Positions 44,543 through 53,710 of a DNA stretch of 64,000 bases are shown here, one piece after another. The stretch comes from Bryobacterales bacterium (GTDB lineage: Bacteria; Acidobacteriota; Terriglobia; Bryobacterales; Bryobacteraceae). Position numbers and translations under genes: made by a program. Position 1 is the first letter of the stretch. Each line of letters opens with the position of its first letter. Location: positions 1 to 64,000 of the forward strand of contig JADKID010000001.1 in the NCBI GenBank assembly GCA_016721425.1, given 5' to 3'. The notes beneath the pieces were generated by a model. It worked only from the letters and a program-made list of their open reading frames with translations, did no database searches and was not told the origin of the DNA.

Positions 44543-45310
44543 CTATTCGCGGTTGAGCCAGCGGCGGATGAGCAGATCGTACAGCCCGGCGCCAGCCAAC
44601 CCGCCCGCCAGTGGCCCGGCGATGGGGATCCACCACACACTGCTGCCATCGACAAGGCCGTTGTTGCGGAAACCGGCGAGCACGGTAAAGATGCGCGGGC
44701 CCAGATCGCGAGCCGGGTTGATGGCATAACCGTGGAGCTTGCCGAACGAGATCCCGATGGCTACCACAATCAGGCCGGTCAGCATCGGCCCCAGGTGGCC
44801 CACCGGCTGATTGCGTTCGTCACTCAGGGCAAAGATGAGGAACAGCAGCAAGGCCGTACCGAGCGCTTGATCGAAGAGCCCCGCCGCCGGCACATCCGGA
44901 AACGCCGGAAACGTGGTGAAGATGCCCGCCGTTTTCTCCAGCAGCGGATCAAAGTGCCGGATGGCGGCGTGATAGTTGGCGAAGACCAGGGCCGCGCCGG
45001 CCATGGCGCCGAGAGTCTGGGCCACGCAATAGGGCACTACCTTGGCCCACGAGAATCCACGAAACACAGCCAGCGCCAGCGTCACCGCCGGATTCAGGTG
45101 GGCGCCGCTGATCTTGCCAGCCGCGTATATGCCGAACATCACGCCCAAGCCCCAGCCCAGGACTATGTTGGTGTATCCCCCGTTTACGATCTCGCCCGGC
45201 GCCCCGGTGCCAAACAGGACGACCATGGCGACCGATCCGGCGCCAAAAAGTAGAATGATCATTGTGCCGACAAACTCGGCGACCAACTCAGCCAGCAACC
45301 CATTGCGCAT
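44543..45310 (-). CDS. MIP-family aquaglyceroporin
   Basis: This 255-residue, six-helix channel has both half-helix motifs: GAHLNPAVTLALAVF (NPA, about residue 71) and GYAINPARDLGPR (NPARD, about 208). The Asp after the second NPA is typical of glycerol-conducting members (GlpF) rather than strict water channels. It opens LLAELVAEFVGTMIILLFGAG. It lies 13 bp after the upstream M14-like gene and 42 bp before yceD, so all may be one transcript. No glpK is seen nearby. Confidence 0.9.
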   Translation of the reverse strand: MRNGLLAELVAEFVGTMIILLFGAGSVAMVVLFGTGAPGEIVNGGYTNIVLGWGLGVMFGIYAAGKISGAHLNPAVTLALAVFRGFSWAKVVPYCVAQTLGAMAGAALVFANYHAAIRHFDPLLEKTAGIFTTFPAFPDVPAAGLFDQALGTALLLFLIFALSDERNQPVGHLGPMLTGLIVVAIGISFGKLHGYAINPARDLGPRIFTVLAGFRNNGLVDGSSVWWIPIAGPLAGGLAGAGLYDLLIRRWLNRE

Positions 45311-45323
45311 GGGCTAGAGCATA

Positions 45324-46070
45324 CTACTCCGGCAGGGCCTTTTCCAAGAACCCGAGCATCTCTATTTGCATCGCCAGTTTGCCGGAGCCCACTTCGAGGT
45401 TCACGTAGCGGACGCCCAGGCGGGCACATGTGCGGGAAAGCGAGCCATCCTCGTCGCCCTTCTGCCCGCTTTGCAGAACGACGTTGTAGGGGCCTTGCGC
45501 CAGTTTCTTGAAGTCACTCTCCGACGTTGCCAGAAAGAACTCGTGCGGCTCGCGGCGGCGAGGCAGGTGGAGGCGGTCTGAACTCGCCACCTCATCCTCC
45601 ACCGAGTAGCCCTCGCTGTTGTTGTGGGCGGAGATCAGCAAGCCGCCCTTCTCAGGCAGCAGCCGCTCCAGAAGCCGCGGACGCTCTCTATCCAGCCAGT
45701 CGAGCGCTTTTGCCATCTCAGCCGGGCCCCACTCCGGATTCAGGCGCCGGTAACTCTTTTCGGCGCCCTCGCGGGTAAACATGCGGTTGGGATCCAGGCG
45801 GCCGCCGGCGACAGTGACATTGCGACTGCTGCCGCGTACGAGCAGAGCAGGCCCCGGGCGCGCGGCCAGATGCGCCAGGAGCGCCTCTTTGGCGGTTTGT
45901 TCATTGCTGTGAATCCTGAGATAGCTTCGCGGGCCTCGGCCCGCGCCCCAGCTTTCGAACTCGATTCCAGCCAAGACCACCACGTCTAAGTGGTGTTGGA
46001 TGAGTCCAAACCCGGCAAACAACAGAGACCGGCGGGTGAGCGGCGTGGAGGGCAAACTTGCTGAGGCCAT
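45324..46070 (-). CDS. M14/AstE-like predicted metallohydrolase, uncharacterised
   Basis: This 248-residue protein is probably exported by Tat, as the N-terminus has LTRRSLLFAG. Key residues recall the zinc carboxypeptidase/succinylglutamate desuccinylase fold: YLRIHSNEQTAKEAL gives HxxE (His54, Glu57), LDPNRMFTREG gives the NR substrate-binding pair (Arg96), and LLISAHNNSEGYS gives a third ligand (His149). The pattern and order fit. The protein is short for M14, so the exact family is unclear. It is followed by the aquaglyceroporin gene and may act on a small periplasmic amide or peptide. Confidence 0.5.
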   Translation of the reverse strand: MASASLPSTPLTRRSLLFAGFGLIQHHLDVVVLAGIEFESWGAGRGPRSYLRIHSNEQTAKEALLAHLAARPGPALLVRGSSRNVTVAGGRLDPNRMFTREGAEKSYRRLNPEWGPAEMAKALDWLDRERPRLLERLLPEKGGLLISAHNNSEGYSVEDEVASSDRLHLPRRREPHEFFLATSESDFKKLAQGPYNVVLQSGQKGDEDGSLSRTCARLGVRYVNLEVGSGKLAMQIEMLGFLEKALPE

Positions 46071-46106
46071 ATCCTATGAGGATAATAGGGGCGGAGGTTA
46101 TCCCCA

Positions 46107-47396
46107 ATGATCCTCGAAGCCACACGGCCCGGCACCAACCACGAAAATGGACCTGAATTCAATCCATGGTTGGCCGCCGAGGCCCGCTTCAACCAAGCCG
46201 CCACGTTGCTCGGCATGGACGACGGACTCCAAAAAGTGCTGCGCACACCGACGATGGAGATCACGGTCCACATCCCGATTCAGTTGGATGACGGGCGGTT
46301 GGAGGTCTTCACCGGCTACCGGGTGCAGCACTCGCTGGCGCGCGGTCCGGCCAAGGGCGGCATCCGTTTTGCGCCGGATGTTTCGATTGATGAAGTGCGC
46401 GCGCTGGCGTCGTGGATGACGTGGAAATGCGCGGTGGTGAATATCCCGTTCGGCGGCGGCAAGGGCGGAGTGATCTGCGATCCGGCGCTGCTCAGCCAGA
46501 ACGAACTGGAGCGAATCACGCGGCGCTACACGGCCGAACTGATTGATTTCATCGGCCCGGAGCGCGACGTCCCCGCGCCCGACATGAATACGAACGAGCA
46601 GACCATGGCGTGGATCATGGACACCTACTCGATGCACAAGCGCACGACGGTGACCGCTGTTGTCACCGGAAAGCCGTTGAACCTGGGCGGATCGCGCGGC
46701 CGTCCCGCGGCCACCGGGCGGGGTTGCTTGTTCGTCACGTTGCAGGCTCTGCGCAAATTCGGAATCGCGCCCGCCGACGCCAAGGTGGTTGTGCAGGGCA
46801 TGGGCAATGTCGGCGGCAACGCGGCCAGGCTGATGGCCGAAGCGGGGCTGAAGATCATCTCCGTGATCGAATACGACGGCGCGCTCTACAACGCCAACGG
46901 CATCGATACCGTGGCCGTGCAGAAGTTCCGCGCCGAGACCGGCTCCATCGTCGGCTTCCCCAGGGCCGAGCCCATTGATAAGCACCAGGCCATGTACCTG
47001 CCTTGCGACGTCTTTGTGCCGGCGGCCCGTGAGAACGTCATCCACTCGGCCAATGCGCACCTGCTGAACGCCAAGATCATCTGCGAGGGCGCGAACGGGC
47101 CGACCACGGCCGCGGCCGATAAGGTTCTGGAAGAGAAGGGCATCTTCGTGATCCCCGACATTCTGGCTAACGCCGGCGGCGTCACTGTCTCCTACTTTGA
47201 GTGGGTACAGGACCGGCAGGGCTATTTCTGGAATGAACAGCTGGTGAATGAGCGGCTGGAGGAGATCATGGTGAACTCGTTCCAGGATGTGGTGCAGTAT
47301 GGCGAGAAGCACAAGGTGCACAATCGCACCGCGGCCTACATGCTGGCGCTGGATCGTGTGGCGTTCGCCATCAAACTGCGCGGGATTTACGCGTAG
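46107..47396 (+). CDS. gdhA: Glutamate dehydrogenase (Glu/Leu/Phe/Val family)
   Basis: This 429-residue enzyme interconverts glutamate and 2-oxoglutarate plus ammonia. It has RGPAKGGIRFAPDV (substrate Lys), KCAVVNIPFGGGKGGV (catalytic Lys), APDMNTNEQTMAWIMDTYS, and a Rossmann segment VVQGMGNVGGNAARL (GxGNVG). The following VIEYDGALYN has Glu at the end of strand two, which often indicates NAD preference. Length fits the short (~420) hexameric class. The mutS GTG follows immediately after its stop. Confidence 0.93.
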   Translation: MILEATRPGTNHENGPEFNPWLAAEARFNQAATLLGMDDGLQKVLRTPTMEITVHIPIQLDDGRLEVFTGYRVQHSLARGPAKGGIRFAPDVSIDEVRALASWMTWKCAVVNIPFGGGKGGVICDPALLSQNELERITRRYTAELIDFIGPERDVPAPDMNTNEQTMAWIMDTYSMHKRTTVTAVVTGKPLNLGGSRGRPAATGRGCLFVTLQALRKFGIAPADAKVVVQGMGNVGGNAARLMAEAGLKIISVIEYDGALYNANGIDTVAVQKFRAETGSIVGFPRAEPIDKHQAMYLPCDVFVPAARENVIHSANAHLLNAKIICEGANGPTTAAADKVLEEKGIFVIPDILANAGGVTVSYFEWVQDRQGYFWNEQLVNERLEEIMVNSFQDVVQYGEKHKVHNRTAAYMLALDRVAFAIKLRGIYA

Positions 47397-50003
47397 GTGT
47401 CCACCGAAGCCTCCACTCCGCTGATGCGGCAATACCAGGCGGCGAAGCAGCAGGCGCCCAACGCGCTGCTGTTTTTCCGCCTGGGCGATTTTTACGAGAT
47501 GTTCCTGCAGGACGCCATCACGGCGTCGCGCGAGCTCGAGATCACGCTGACTTCGCGCAACAAGGAAAAGGGCGAGCCGATCCCGATGTGCGGCGTGCCG
47601 GCGCACTCGGCCGAGGGCTATATTGCGCGCCTGATTCAGAAGGGCTACCGCGTGGCCATCTGCGATCAGATGGAGGATCCGCGCCAGACCAAGAAGATTG
47701 TGCGGCGTGAGATCACGCGCATCATCACGCCGGGCACGGTGACGGAATCCGCGCTGCTGCGCTCGCACGAGAACAACTACCTGGCGTCCGTGTATGCCAG
47801 GGGCACGAACGCCGGTTTGTCGTATGTGGACATCTCCACCGGCGAGTTCCGTGCCACTGAGTTGCCGCTGGCCGAGGCCACGGCGGCGCTGGAGCAGCTC
47901 AACGTGCGCGAACTGCTCACGCCTGACAACGCGAGCGAATCGCCGGATGGCCGCTGGGTGAAGACTGCGGTGGAGGCCTGGACATTTTCCTACGAGCACG
48001 CCGAGGTGGCGCTGAAAAACCACTTCACGCTGCTGTCGCTGGACGGGCTTGGCCTGGCCGACAAGCGCCTGGCGATCTCGGCAGCCGGAGCGTTGTTGAC
48101 CTATCTGCGTGAGACGCAGAAATCGGCGCTGGATCATCTGGACGGGCCGGCGTATTTCGATCGCGCCGGGGCGATGCTGCTGGACGCCGTGACGGTGCGC
48201 AACCTGGAACTGGTGGAACCGATGTTTTCCGCCGATCTGGATGGGCGCCGCGACTCCACGCTGCTGAGCGTGCTGGACCTCACGGCCACCGGCATGGGCG
48301 GTAGGCTGTTGCGCCGCCGGCTGCTGCGCCCGTCGCTGGATCAGGCGGAGATCGAGGCGCGGCTGGACGCGGTGGAGTGGCTGGCCAAGGCGACGATTGA
48401 ACGCGCGAAGCTGCGCGAGATCCTCGGCTCGATGCTCGATCTGGAGCGCATTTTGTCGCGGATCACCGTGGGTACGGCGAATCCGCGGGACGTGCTGGGC
48501 TTGGGCCGCACGCTGGCCAAGATCCCGCTGCTGCGCCCGTCGCTGGCGGGCTCGGGCGCGCCGCGATTGATCGAGACGCTCGCGCATCTGGACGACGTGG
48601 CCGAGCTGCGCGACCGCATCCTGACGGCCATCGCCGATGAGCCGCCGGTGACGCTGAACGACGGCGGCATTGTGCGCGCGGGCTTCCACGCGGAGCTCGA
48701 TGAGTATCGAAATCTGGCCACCAACTCACGCCAGGTGATCGCGGCCATTGAACAGCGCGAGCGCGAGCGGACTGGCATCTCGTCTTTGAAGGTCCGGTTC
48801 AACAACGTGTTCGGCTTCTACATTGAGATTTCGAAGGCGAATCAGCACCTCGCTCCGGCCGACTACGAGCGCAAGCAGACGCTGGTCAACGCCGAGCGCT
48901 TCACAACGCCGGAGCTCAAGGTGCTGGAAGTGAAGGTGCTGGAGGCCGAGGACAAGGCGCTGGAACTGGAGCGCGCCATCTTCGCGGAGCTGCGCGCCGC
49001 CGCCGCCGCCGAGGCGGGGCGCATCCGCATCACCGCCGCGGCGATTGCCGAGATCGATTTCTACTGCGCGCTGGCTCAGGCGGCACTCGACAACCGTTAT
49101 GTGCGGCCGAAGTTTTCCGATAGCGGCGAATTGAAGCTGGTGGCTTCGCGCCATCCGGTCATTGAGAAGCTCACCGAGCGGGAGGCGCAGCGCTTCATCG
49201 CCAACGATCTTTATTTGGATCGCGAGGCCAACCGGATCGCGCTGATTACCGGACCGAACATGGGCGGCAAATCCACGTATTTGCGCCAGGCCGCGCTGAT
49301 CAGCGTGATGGCGCAGATGGGATCTTTCGTGCCGGCCAGTGAGGCAATGCTGCCTTTGGTAGACCGGGTTTTCACGCGAATTGGGGCGTCGGACAACCTG
49401 GCCAGAGGGCGCTCGACGTTCATGGTGGAGATGACAGAGACTGCGGTCATCCTCAACACCGCGACAAAGAACAGTCTCATTGTTCTAGACGAGATCGGGC
49501 GCGGCACGGCGACTTACGATGGCCTGGCGCTGGCCTGGGCTGTGATTGAGCATATCCACGCCGAGGTGGGCGCTTACACGCTTTTTGCCACGCACTATCA
49601 CGAGCTGACCGAGTTGGCCGGCAAGTTGGAAGGGATTCGCAACCTGCACGTCTCTGTGAAAGAGGCCGGCGATCAGGTGATCTTTCTGCGCAAGGTGGAG
49701 CCGGGCGCGGCCGATAAGAGTTATGGCATTGAGGTGGCCCGGCTGGCGGCCCTGCCAATGCCCGTCATCGAGCGTGCCCGCGAGATACTGGCGCTGCACG
49801 AGAAGAAGGAGCACAAGGTCAGCGAGGAGTTGGAGGGGCCGCGCCGGAAATCAAAGACCGCGCCGGTATTTCAGATCCAGCTCTTTGAGCCGGTGGGGCA
49901 TCAACTGGCGGCCCGCATCCGTGCGCTGGATATTGATAACCTGAAGCCATTGGACGCCTTGCAGATCCTAAATGACTTAAAAGAGGAGCTCAACCGCGAA
50001 TGA
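47397..50003 (+). CDS. mutS: DNA mismatch repair protein MutS
   Basis: This 868-residue mismatch sensor starts at a GTG directly abutting the gdhA stop. The mismatch-binding FxE is in FRLGDFYEMF (about residue 30). The core and clamp follow (FGFYIEISKANQHLAPADYE). The ATPase has Walker A GPNMGGKSTYLRQ (about 619), SFVPASEAMLPLVDRVFTRI, Walker B VLDEIGRGTATYDG and ATHYHELTEL. Length and motifs are normal for MutS1. It overlaps anmK by 4 bp. MutL is not in the window. Confidence 0.96.
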   Translation: MSTEASTPLMRQYQAAKQQAPNALLFFRLGDFYEMFLQDAITASRELEITLTSRNKEKGEPIPMCGVPAHSAEGYIARLIQKGYRVAICDQMEDPRQTKKIVRREITRIITPGTVTESALLRSHENNYLASVYARGTNAGLSYVDISTGEFRATELPLAEATAALEQLNVRELLTPDNASESPDGRWVKTAVEAWTFSYEHAEVALKNHFTLLSLDGLGLADKRLAISAAGALLTYLRETQKSALDHLDGPAYFDRAGAMLLDAVTVRNLELVEPMFSADLDGRRDSTLLSVLDLTATGMGGRLLRRRLLRPSLDQAEIEARLDAVEWLAKATIERAKLREILGSMLDLERILSRITVGTANPRDVLGLGRTLAKIPLLRPSLAGSGAPRLIETLAHLDDVAELRDRILTAIADEPPVTLNDGGIVRAGFHAELDEYRNLATNSRQVIAAIEQRERERTGISSLKVRFNNVFGFYIEISKANQHLAPADYERKQTLVNAERFTTPELKVLEVKVLEAEDKALELERAIFAELRAAAAAEAGRIRITAAAIAEIDFYCALAQAALDNRYVRPKFSDSGELKLVASRHPVIEKLTEREAQRFIANDLYLDREANRIALITGPNMGGKSTYLRQAALISVMAQMGSFVPASEAMLPLVDRVFTRIGASDNLARGRSTFMVEMTETAVILNTATKNSLIVLDEIGRGTATYDGLALAWAVIEHIHAEVGAYTLFATHYHELTELAGKLEGIRNLHVSVKEAGDQVIFLRKVEPGAADKSYGIEVARLAALPMPVIERAREILALHEKKEHKVSEELEGPRRKSKTAPVFQIQLFEPVGHQLAARIRALDIDNLKPLDALQILNDLKEELNRE

Positions 50004-51133
50004 TTGTAGCCGGTATCATGTCGGGCACCTCGCTGGACGGCATTGATGTCGCCCTTGTCGAGATCAAAGGCAAGCGGATCGAGACGCTGGCCTTCCACTC
50101 CACAGCCTATGCGCCGGAAGTGCGCGCCGCTCTGCTCGCGGTCTCCAACTGCGACACCCACACGCGAGAGATCGCGCGCCTGCATTTCCTGCTGCCGGAG
50201 CTCTATGCGGCCGCTTTTAAGGCATGCTGCAAGAGCGCCAAGATCGATCCCAAGACGGTGGGCGTAATCGGCTGCCACGGCCAGACGATTTTCCACGAGG
50301 GTACGAAGACCGCCGTGCTGGGCCACCAGATCGCGTCCACTCTTCAGATCGGCGACGGCAATATTCTGGCTGCCCGCACCGGCGTCCCGGTGATCTCCGA
50401 CTTCCGCCCGGCCGACATGGCCGCAGGCGGGAAGGGCGCGCCGCTGGTCCCGTACGTCGATTATCTGCTTTTCCATCACGACGAAGGCTCGCGCGTGGCG
50501 CTCAATATCGGCGGCATCGCCAACATCACATGGCTGCCCGCCGGCGCTCCTCCGGAGAAGACTGTCGCCTTCGATACCGGCCCGGGCAACATGGTGGTGG
50601 ATCAGTTGATGGCGCACTACACCGGGGGCGAGAAGACGTTCGACCGGGGCGGGGAGATGGCGGCCGAGGGGTTGGTCCATCCGGAAGTGGTGGCTGAGAT
50701 TCTGCGCGATCCGTACTACAGCGAGCGCCCGCCCAAGACCGCGGGCCGGGAGCAGTATGGGCCGGAGTTTGTGGCGCGCCTGCTGGCGCTGCAATTGAGC
50801 CCTGCCGACACGGTGGCGACGGCAACTTATCTGACTGCCGCCAGCATCGCCGATGGCATCACGCGCTTTGCCGGTGGGGAAGAGAATCCGCCGGACGAAG
50901 TGGTGGTGAGCGGCGGCGGTGTGCACAACAAGACTCTGCTGCGCTTTCTGCGCGCGGAACTGCCGGAGACCGAAGTGGTGCGCGCCGAGATCCACGGCTT
51001 TGACCCGGACGCCAAGGAAGCGGTGGCGTTTGCGATTCTCGCCCATGAATCGTGGCACAAGCGCCCGTCGAATCTGCCCAGCGCCACCGGCGCCAGGTAT
51101 CCGGCCGTGCTTGGTAAGCTGTCGCTGCCGTAG
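50000..51133 (+). CDS. anmK: Anhydro-N-acetylmuramic acid kinase
   Basis: This 377-residue ASKHA-fold kinase phosphorylates and opens 1,6-anhydro-MurNAc in peptidoglycan recycling. It has the N-terminal phosphate loop GIMSGTSLDGIDVALV, GCHGQTIFHEG, PVISDFRPADMAAGGKGAPL, ALNIGGIANITWLP, FDTGPGNMVVDQL and VVSGGGVHNKTLL. It is coupled to mutS through ATGA. No other recycling gene is adjacent. Confidence 0.95.
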   Translation: MIVAGIMSGTSLDGIDVALVEIKGKRIETLAFHSTAYAPEVRAALLAVSNCDTHTREIARLHFLLPELYAAAFKACCKSAKIDPKTVGVIGCHGQTIFHEGTKTAVLGHQIASTLQIGDGNILAARTGVPVISDFRPADMAAGGKGAPLVPYVDYLLFHHDEGSRVALNIGGIANITWLPAGAPPEKTVAFDTGPGNMVVDQLMAHYTGGEKTFDRGGEMAAEGLVHPEVVAEILRDPYYSERPPKTAGREQYGPEFVARLLALQLSPADTVATATYLTAASIADGITRFAGGEENPPDEVVVSGGGVHNKTLLRFLRAELPETEVVRAEIHGFDPDAKEAVAFAILAHESWHKRPSNLPSATGARYPAVLGKLSLP

Positions 51134-51135
51134 GC

Positions 51136-51741
51136 TTACCTGCTCCGTTTTGCCGGGGGGCTACTCCGTAGCCAGATGGCGTGGAGCACTGCCAGAATCG
51201 CAACGCTGGCGCTAATGAACAGCAGCATGTAGAGTGCGAGAATCCAGCGCACGTTGGCGGCGATGGAGGAAGCGGTCCACACCGCGCCCACCTCGCCGGC
51301 GGCGTCAAACAGCAGCGCCTCGGCGCTGAGAGTGGGCTGGAGTTGCGCCACCCTACCGGCGGCAGGGGTGTACTGGTTGCCGATGACCACTCTCTGCCCG
51401 TCGTAGTTGGCGGTGCGCGATTGGATGGCGTCCAGGTAGGCGAACGAAACAATCAGACTGACGGCGAAGCAGGCAGCGCCGGTCCACATCCACCTGGGCG
51501 CGTGGGTCTTCTTGTTCCAGCGCAGCATCCACAGCCAGCAGAATGCCAGCACCAGGAACATCGCGTACCGGGCCAGGGCCTCGGGCCGGATGCCGCCCGC
51601 GTGGCTGAGATCCGCTGGCGGAGGCAGCGCAAATGCGCCGACGATGGCGGCCAGGAAAACACCCAGCTTGGAGATGGCGCCCCAGTATTTCGGCGCCGCG
51701 GCGAAAACGGGGGGCGGAGCGGCCTTCTTCGCAGTCGTCAT
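51136..51741 (-). CDS. Small polytopic membrane protein of unknown function
   Basis: This 201-residue protein has four or five hydrophobic segments: KLGVFLAAIVGAFALPPPA (about 20-38), ALARYAMFLVLAFCWLWMLR (about 55-75), WTGAACFAVSLIVSFAYL (about 84-101) and WILALYMLLFISASVAILAV (about 165-185). A soluble loop (about 105-160) is likely periplasmic. The start at 51741 overlaps the stop of the ankyrin-like gene (ATGA), so the two proteins are made together. I recognise no family. Confidence 0.6.
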   Translation of the reverse strand: MTTAKKAAPPPVFAAAPKYWGAISKLGVFLAAIVGAFALPPPADLSHAGGIRPEALARYAMFLVLAFCWLWMLRWNKKTHAPRWMWTGAACFAVSLIVSFAYLDAIQSRTANYDGQRVVIGNQYTPAAGRVAQLQPTLSAEALLFDAAGEVGAVWTASSIAANVRWILALYMLLFISASVAILAVLHAIWLRSSPPAKRSR

Positions 51742-52754
51742 TTTTCCACTGCCAGATTGATGGGAATGGTCCATGTGACGGGCGCGGCAACCGGCGCGGT
51801 TCTCTGGGTGATGGGCGGCGTTGTCCTGTTCCCTTTGCGTGCTACCACGACGTAACGGCCGGGCGGAAGAGTGGCCCTGGCCGGACTGGAGAGAGTGGGG
51901 AACGGCTCGAATTCCACGGTGTTGTCGGTCTCGAAAAGTTTTCGCTTGTAGAGCACCTGCCAGCCGGGGCTTCTGCTCTGTGGATCGTCGGCGACGGTCT
52001 GCACCTCAATGGCGATCATCCGTCCGGCTCCAGTTGGTCCACTGGCGCAATCCTCGTACTTCACCTGAAAATCGGCCACCGCCTCTTCCACAGCGAGGGC
52101 GTTCATCGCCGTGGGGTTGGCCGCGTATCCCTTGAGGACGCTGAGGATCGCCAGCATGGAATTGTCGTAGGAGCTCTGTTTCCATGCATCGCGGTTCCAG
52201 GTTTTCAGAAAGTAGTCTGCCTGCTGGCGCAGGGTGTCCATCTTTCCGTCCGGGAAACAATTGGAGCCGCTGTTGGCGCCGTTCACGGTCGTGCAGCGCA
52301 AGCGGCAGGCCGCGGCGCCAATTTCGCGGATTGTCGCCTTTGCGCTGGCGGGGGCGTCCACGGCGCGCCGCCAATCGACGGGCGCCGTCTCCGGCGAAGC
52401 CCGCAGCAGGGCTGAAACGATACCGCGGTCGCAGCGTTCGAAGGCGAGGTCGCGGGCGGTGAGGCCGGCATGGGATGGGACCGATTTGCGCGGATCGGCC
52501 TGATTGGCTAGGAGGAATTCAAACGCCCACAAGTCACCCGATTTCGCGGCGCCGGCCAATTGGGTTTCGAGATTGAGCCAGGCGGGGTGTTGAGCCACTA
52601 TAGCCGCGGCGGCGGCGCGGTCCTTGCGCTTCAACGCATCCATCCAGGCCGAAGCCTGTTCCTTTTCCGTAGCGGTCTCCTGGGCGAACGCAACGCCGCA
52701 CAGGCCGATGGCTGTCGCCACAATTGTAGCCGACCACTTCGGCAGGGTTCTCAT
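51738..52754 (-). CDS. Exported ankyrin-like protein coupled to a membrane protein
   Basis: This 338-residue protein has a signal peptide, MRTLPKWSATIVATAIGLCG...AFAQ. The start at 52754 is preferred over 52760 because Met-Arg fits a signal n-region. Residues 30-115 look like ankyrin-type helix pairs (LAGAAKSGDLWAFEFLLANQ, GLTARDLAFERCDRGIVSAL). Residues 135-235 hold four Cys. The C-terminal third is a beta-rich domain (TLPPGRYVVVARKGNRTTPP). Its stop overlaps the start of the following membrane protein, suggesting a two-part periplasm/membrane complex. Function unknown. Confidence 0.6.
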   Translation of the reverse strand: MRTLPKWSATIVATAIGLCGVAFAQETATEKEQASAWMDALKRKDRAAAAAIVAQHPAWLNLETQLAGAAKSGDLWAFEFLLANQADPRKSVPSHAGLTARDLAFERCDRGIVSALLRASPETAPVDWRRAVDAPASAKATIREIGAAACRLRCTTVNGANSGSNCFPDGKMDTLRQQADYFLKTWNRDAWKQSSYDNSMLAILSVLKGYAANPTAMNALAVEEAVADFQVKYEDCASGPTGAGRMIAIEVQTVADDPQSRSPGWQVLYKRKLFETDNTVEFEPFPTLSSPARATLPPGRYVVVARKGNRTTPPITQRTAPVAAPVTWTIPINLAVEK

Positions 52755-52792
52755 TGGCACACCTCGCTCCTCGATCCCAGGGTGAGAATATT

Positions 52793-53706
52793 CTAACCCG
52801 AAATCGGCGAGATCCGGCTTTCCAATTGGAGATACACGCCCATCAGCTCTTCCGCGATCCGCTCGTTGAACTCGTCCCAGGCGAAACCTGGAAGGCGCAT
52901 GGTTTCCGTGGCGAAGATCCGTTTGCGGAGCAGAAGCCGTTTGAAGAACGCGATGGAGAGGCGCAGTTCCTGGTTGGTGAAGGCGAGCACCGGGATCAGA
53001 TCGCGAAACTCACGTACCGCCTCAGCGCGGCGCCCGGCGCGGTGATGCCGCCAGATGGCATCGTAGATACGCACCATGGATGTCTCGGGAATGAAGGCGT
53101 CCACGCCGCGATCCAGCGCCTCGATCATCTGCGGCGCGGCCCAGCCGCCGGAGACGTGAAAGTCGGCGCCCAGAGCCCTCTTCACGAGCGTGTACTTGGG
53201 CCCTGCGGGCACGGTTTCCACCTTGACGCCCGCCAAGTAGGGCAGGGCCTCGCGAAGCCGTAGGAGGGCCTCCAGAGCGATGCCTGGGCCTGTCCAATCG
53301 AGATCCTGCACGACTAGGGGCAAAGGCGAATCCGCTTCGCGGAGAAAGGCCAGCAACTGGCCGGGGTCATCCCGCAGCGCCGCGGGAGGAGCGATCAGGC
53401 AGGCCTGCGCGCCGGCCCGCGCCGCAGCCGCGGTCCAGTGCGCGGATTCGGCGGCGGTCCCGGCAGAGCAGCCGGCAATCAACGGCGCCCGGCCTCGCAG
53501 CACGCCCACCACGAACGGGACCAGTGCCTCGCGCTCGGCCGGCGAGAGCGTGTCTACTTCGCTGGCCACAGCGGGCGCCAGAAAGCCGGTCGCGCCAGCC
53601 TGCAAGCCGTCTTCGATCAACCGGGCGAGGCTCTCGTAATCAATCGCGCCGGACGTGTCGAAGGGGTCTGCAACACAGGTACGATGCCGCACGGTAGCTT
53701 GTCCAT
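52793..53706 (-). pseudogene. DapA-family aldolase/lyase-like protein with a one-base frameshift
   Basis: The natural start is MDKLPCGIVPVLQTP at 53706. One base is missing in a C run (53663-53666) and the frame resumes FDTSGAIDYESLARLIEDGL, continuing to 52793; about 304 residues if repaired. The TIM-barrel pattern of dihydrodipicolinate synthase relatives is clear (AGATGFLAPAVASEVDTLSPAER), with the Schiff-base Lys in YLAGVKVET. The usual YNxP Tyr is replaced by VVQDLD, so it is not lysine-pathway DapA. It follows an exported glycosidase-like gene by 4 bp, suggesting sugar-acid or amino-sugar metabolism. Confidence 0.68.
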
Positions 53707-53710
53707 GGCG

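Noticed and set aside
46098..48689. Long minus-strand open frame opposite gdhA and mutS
   Set aside because: Its translation is rich in Arg, His and Gln with no domain, and it mirrors two well-supported genes; a high-GC antisense artefact.
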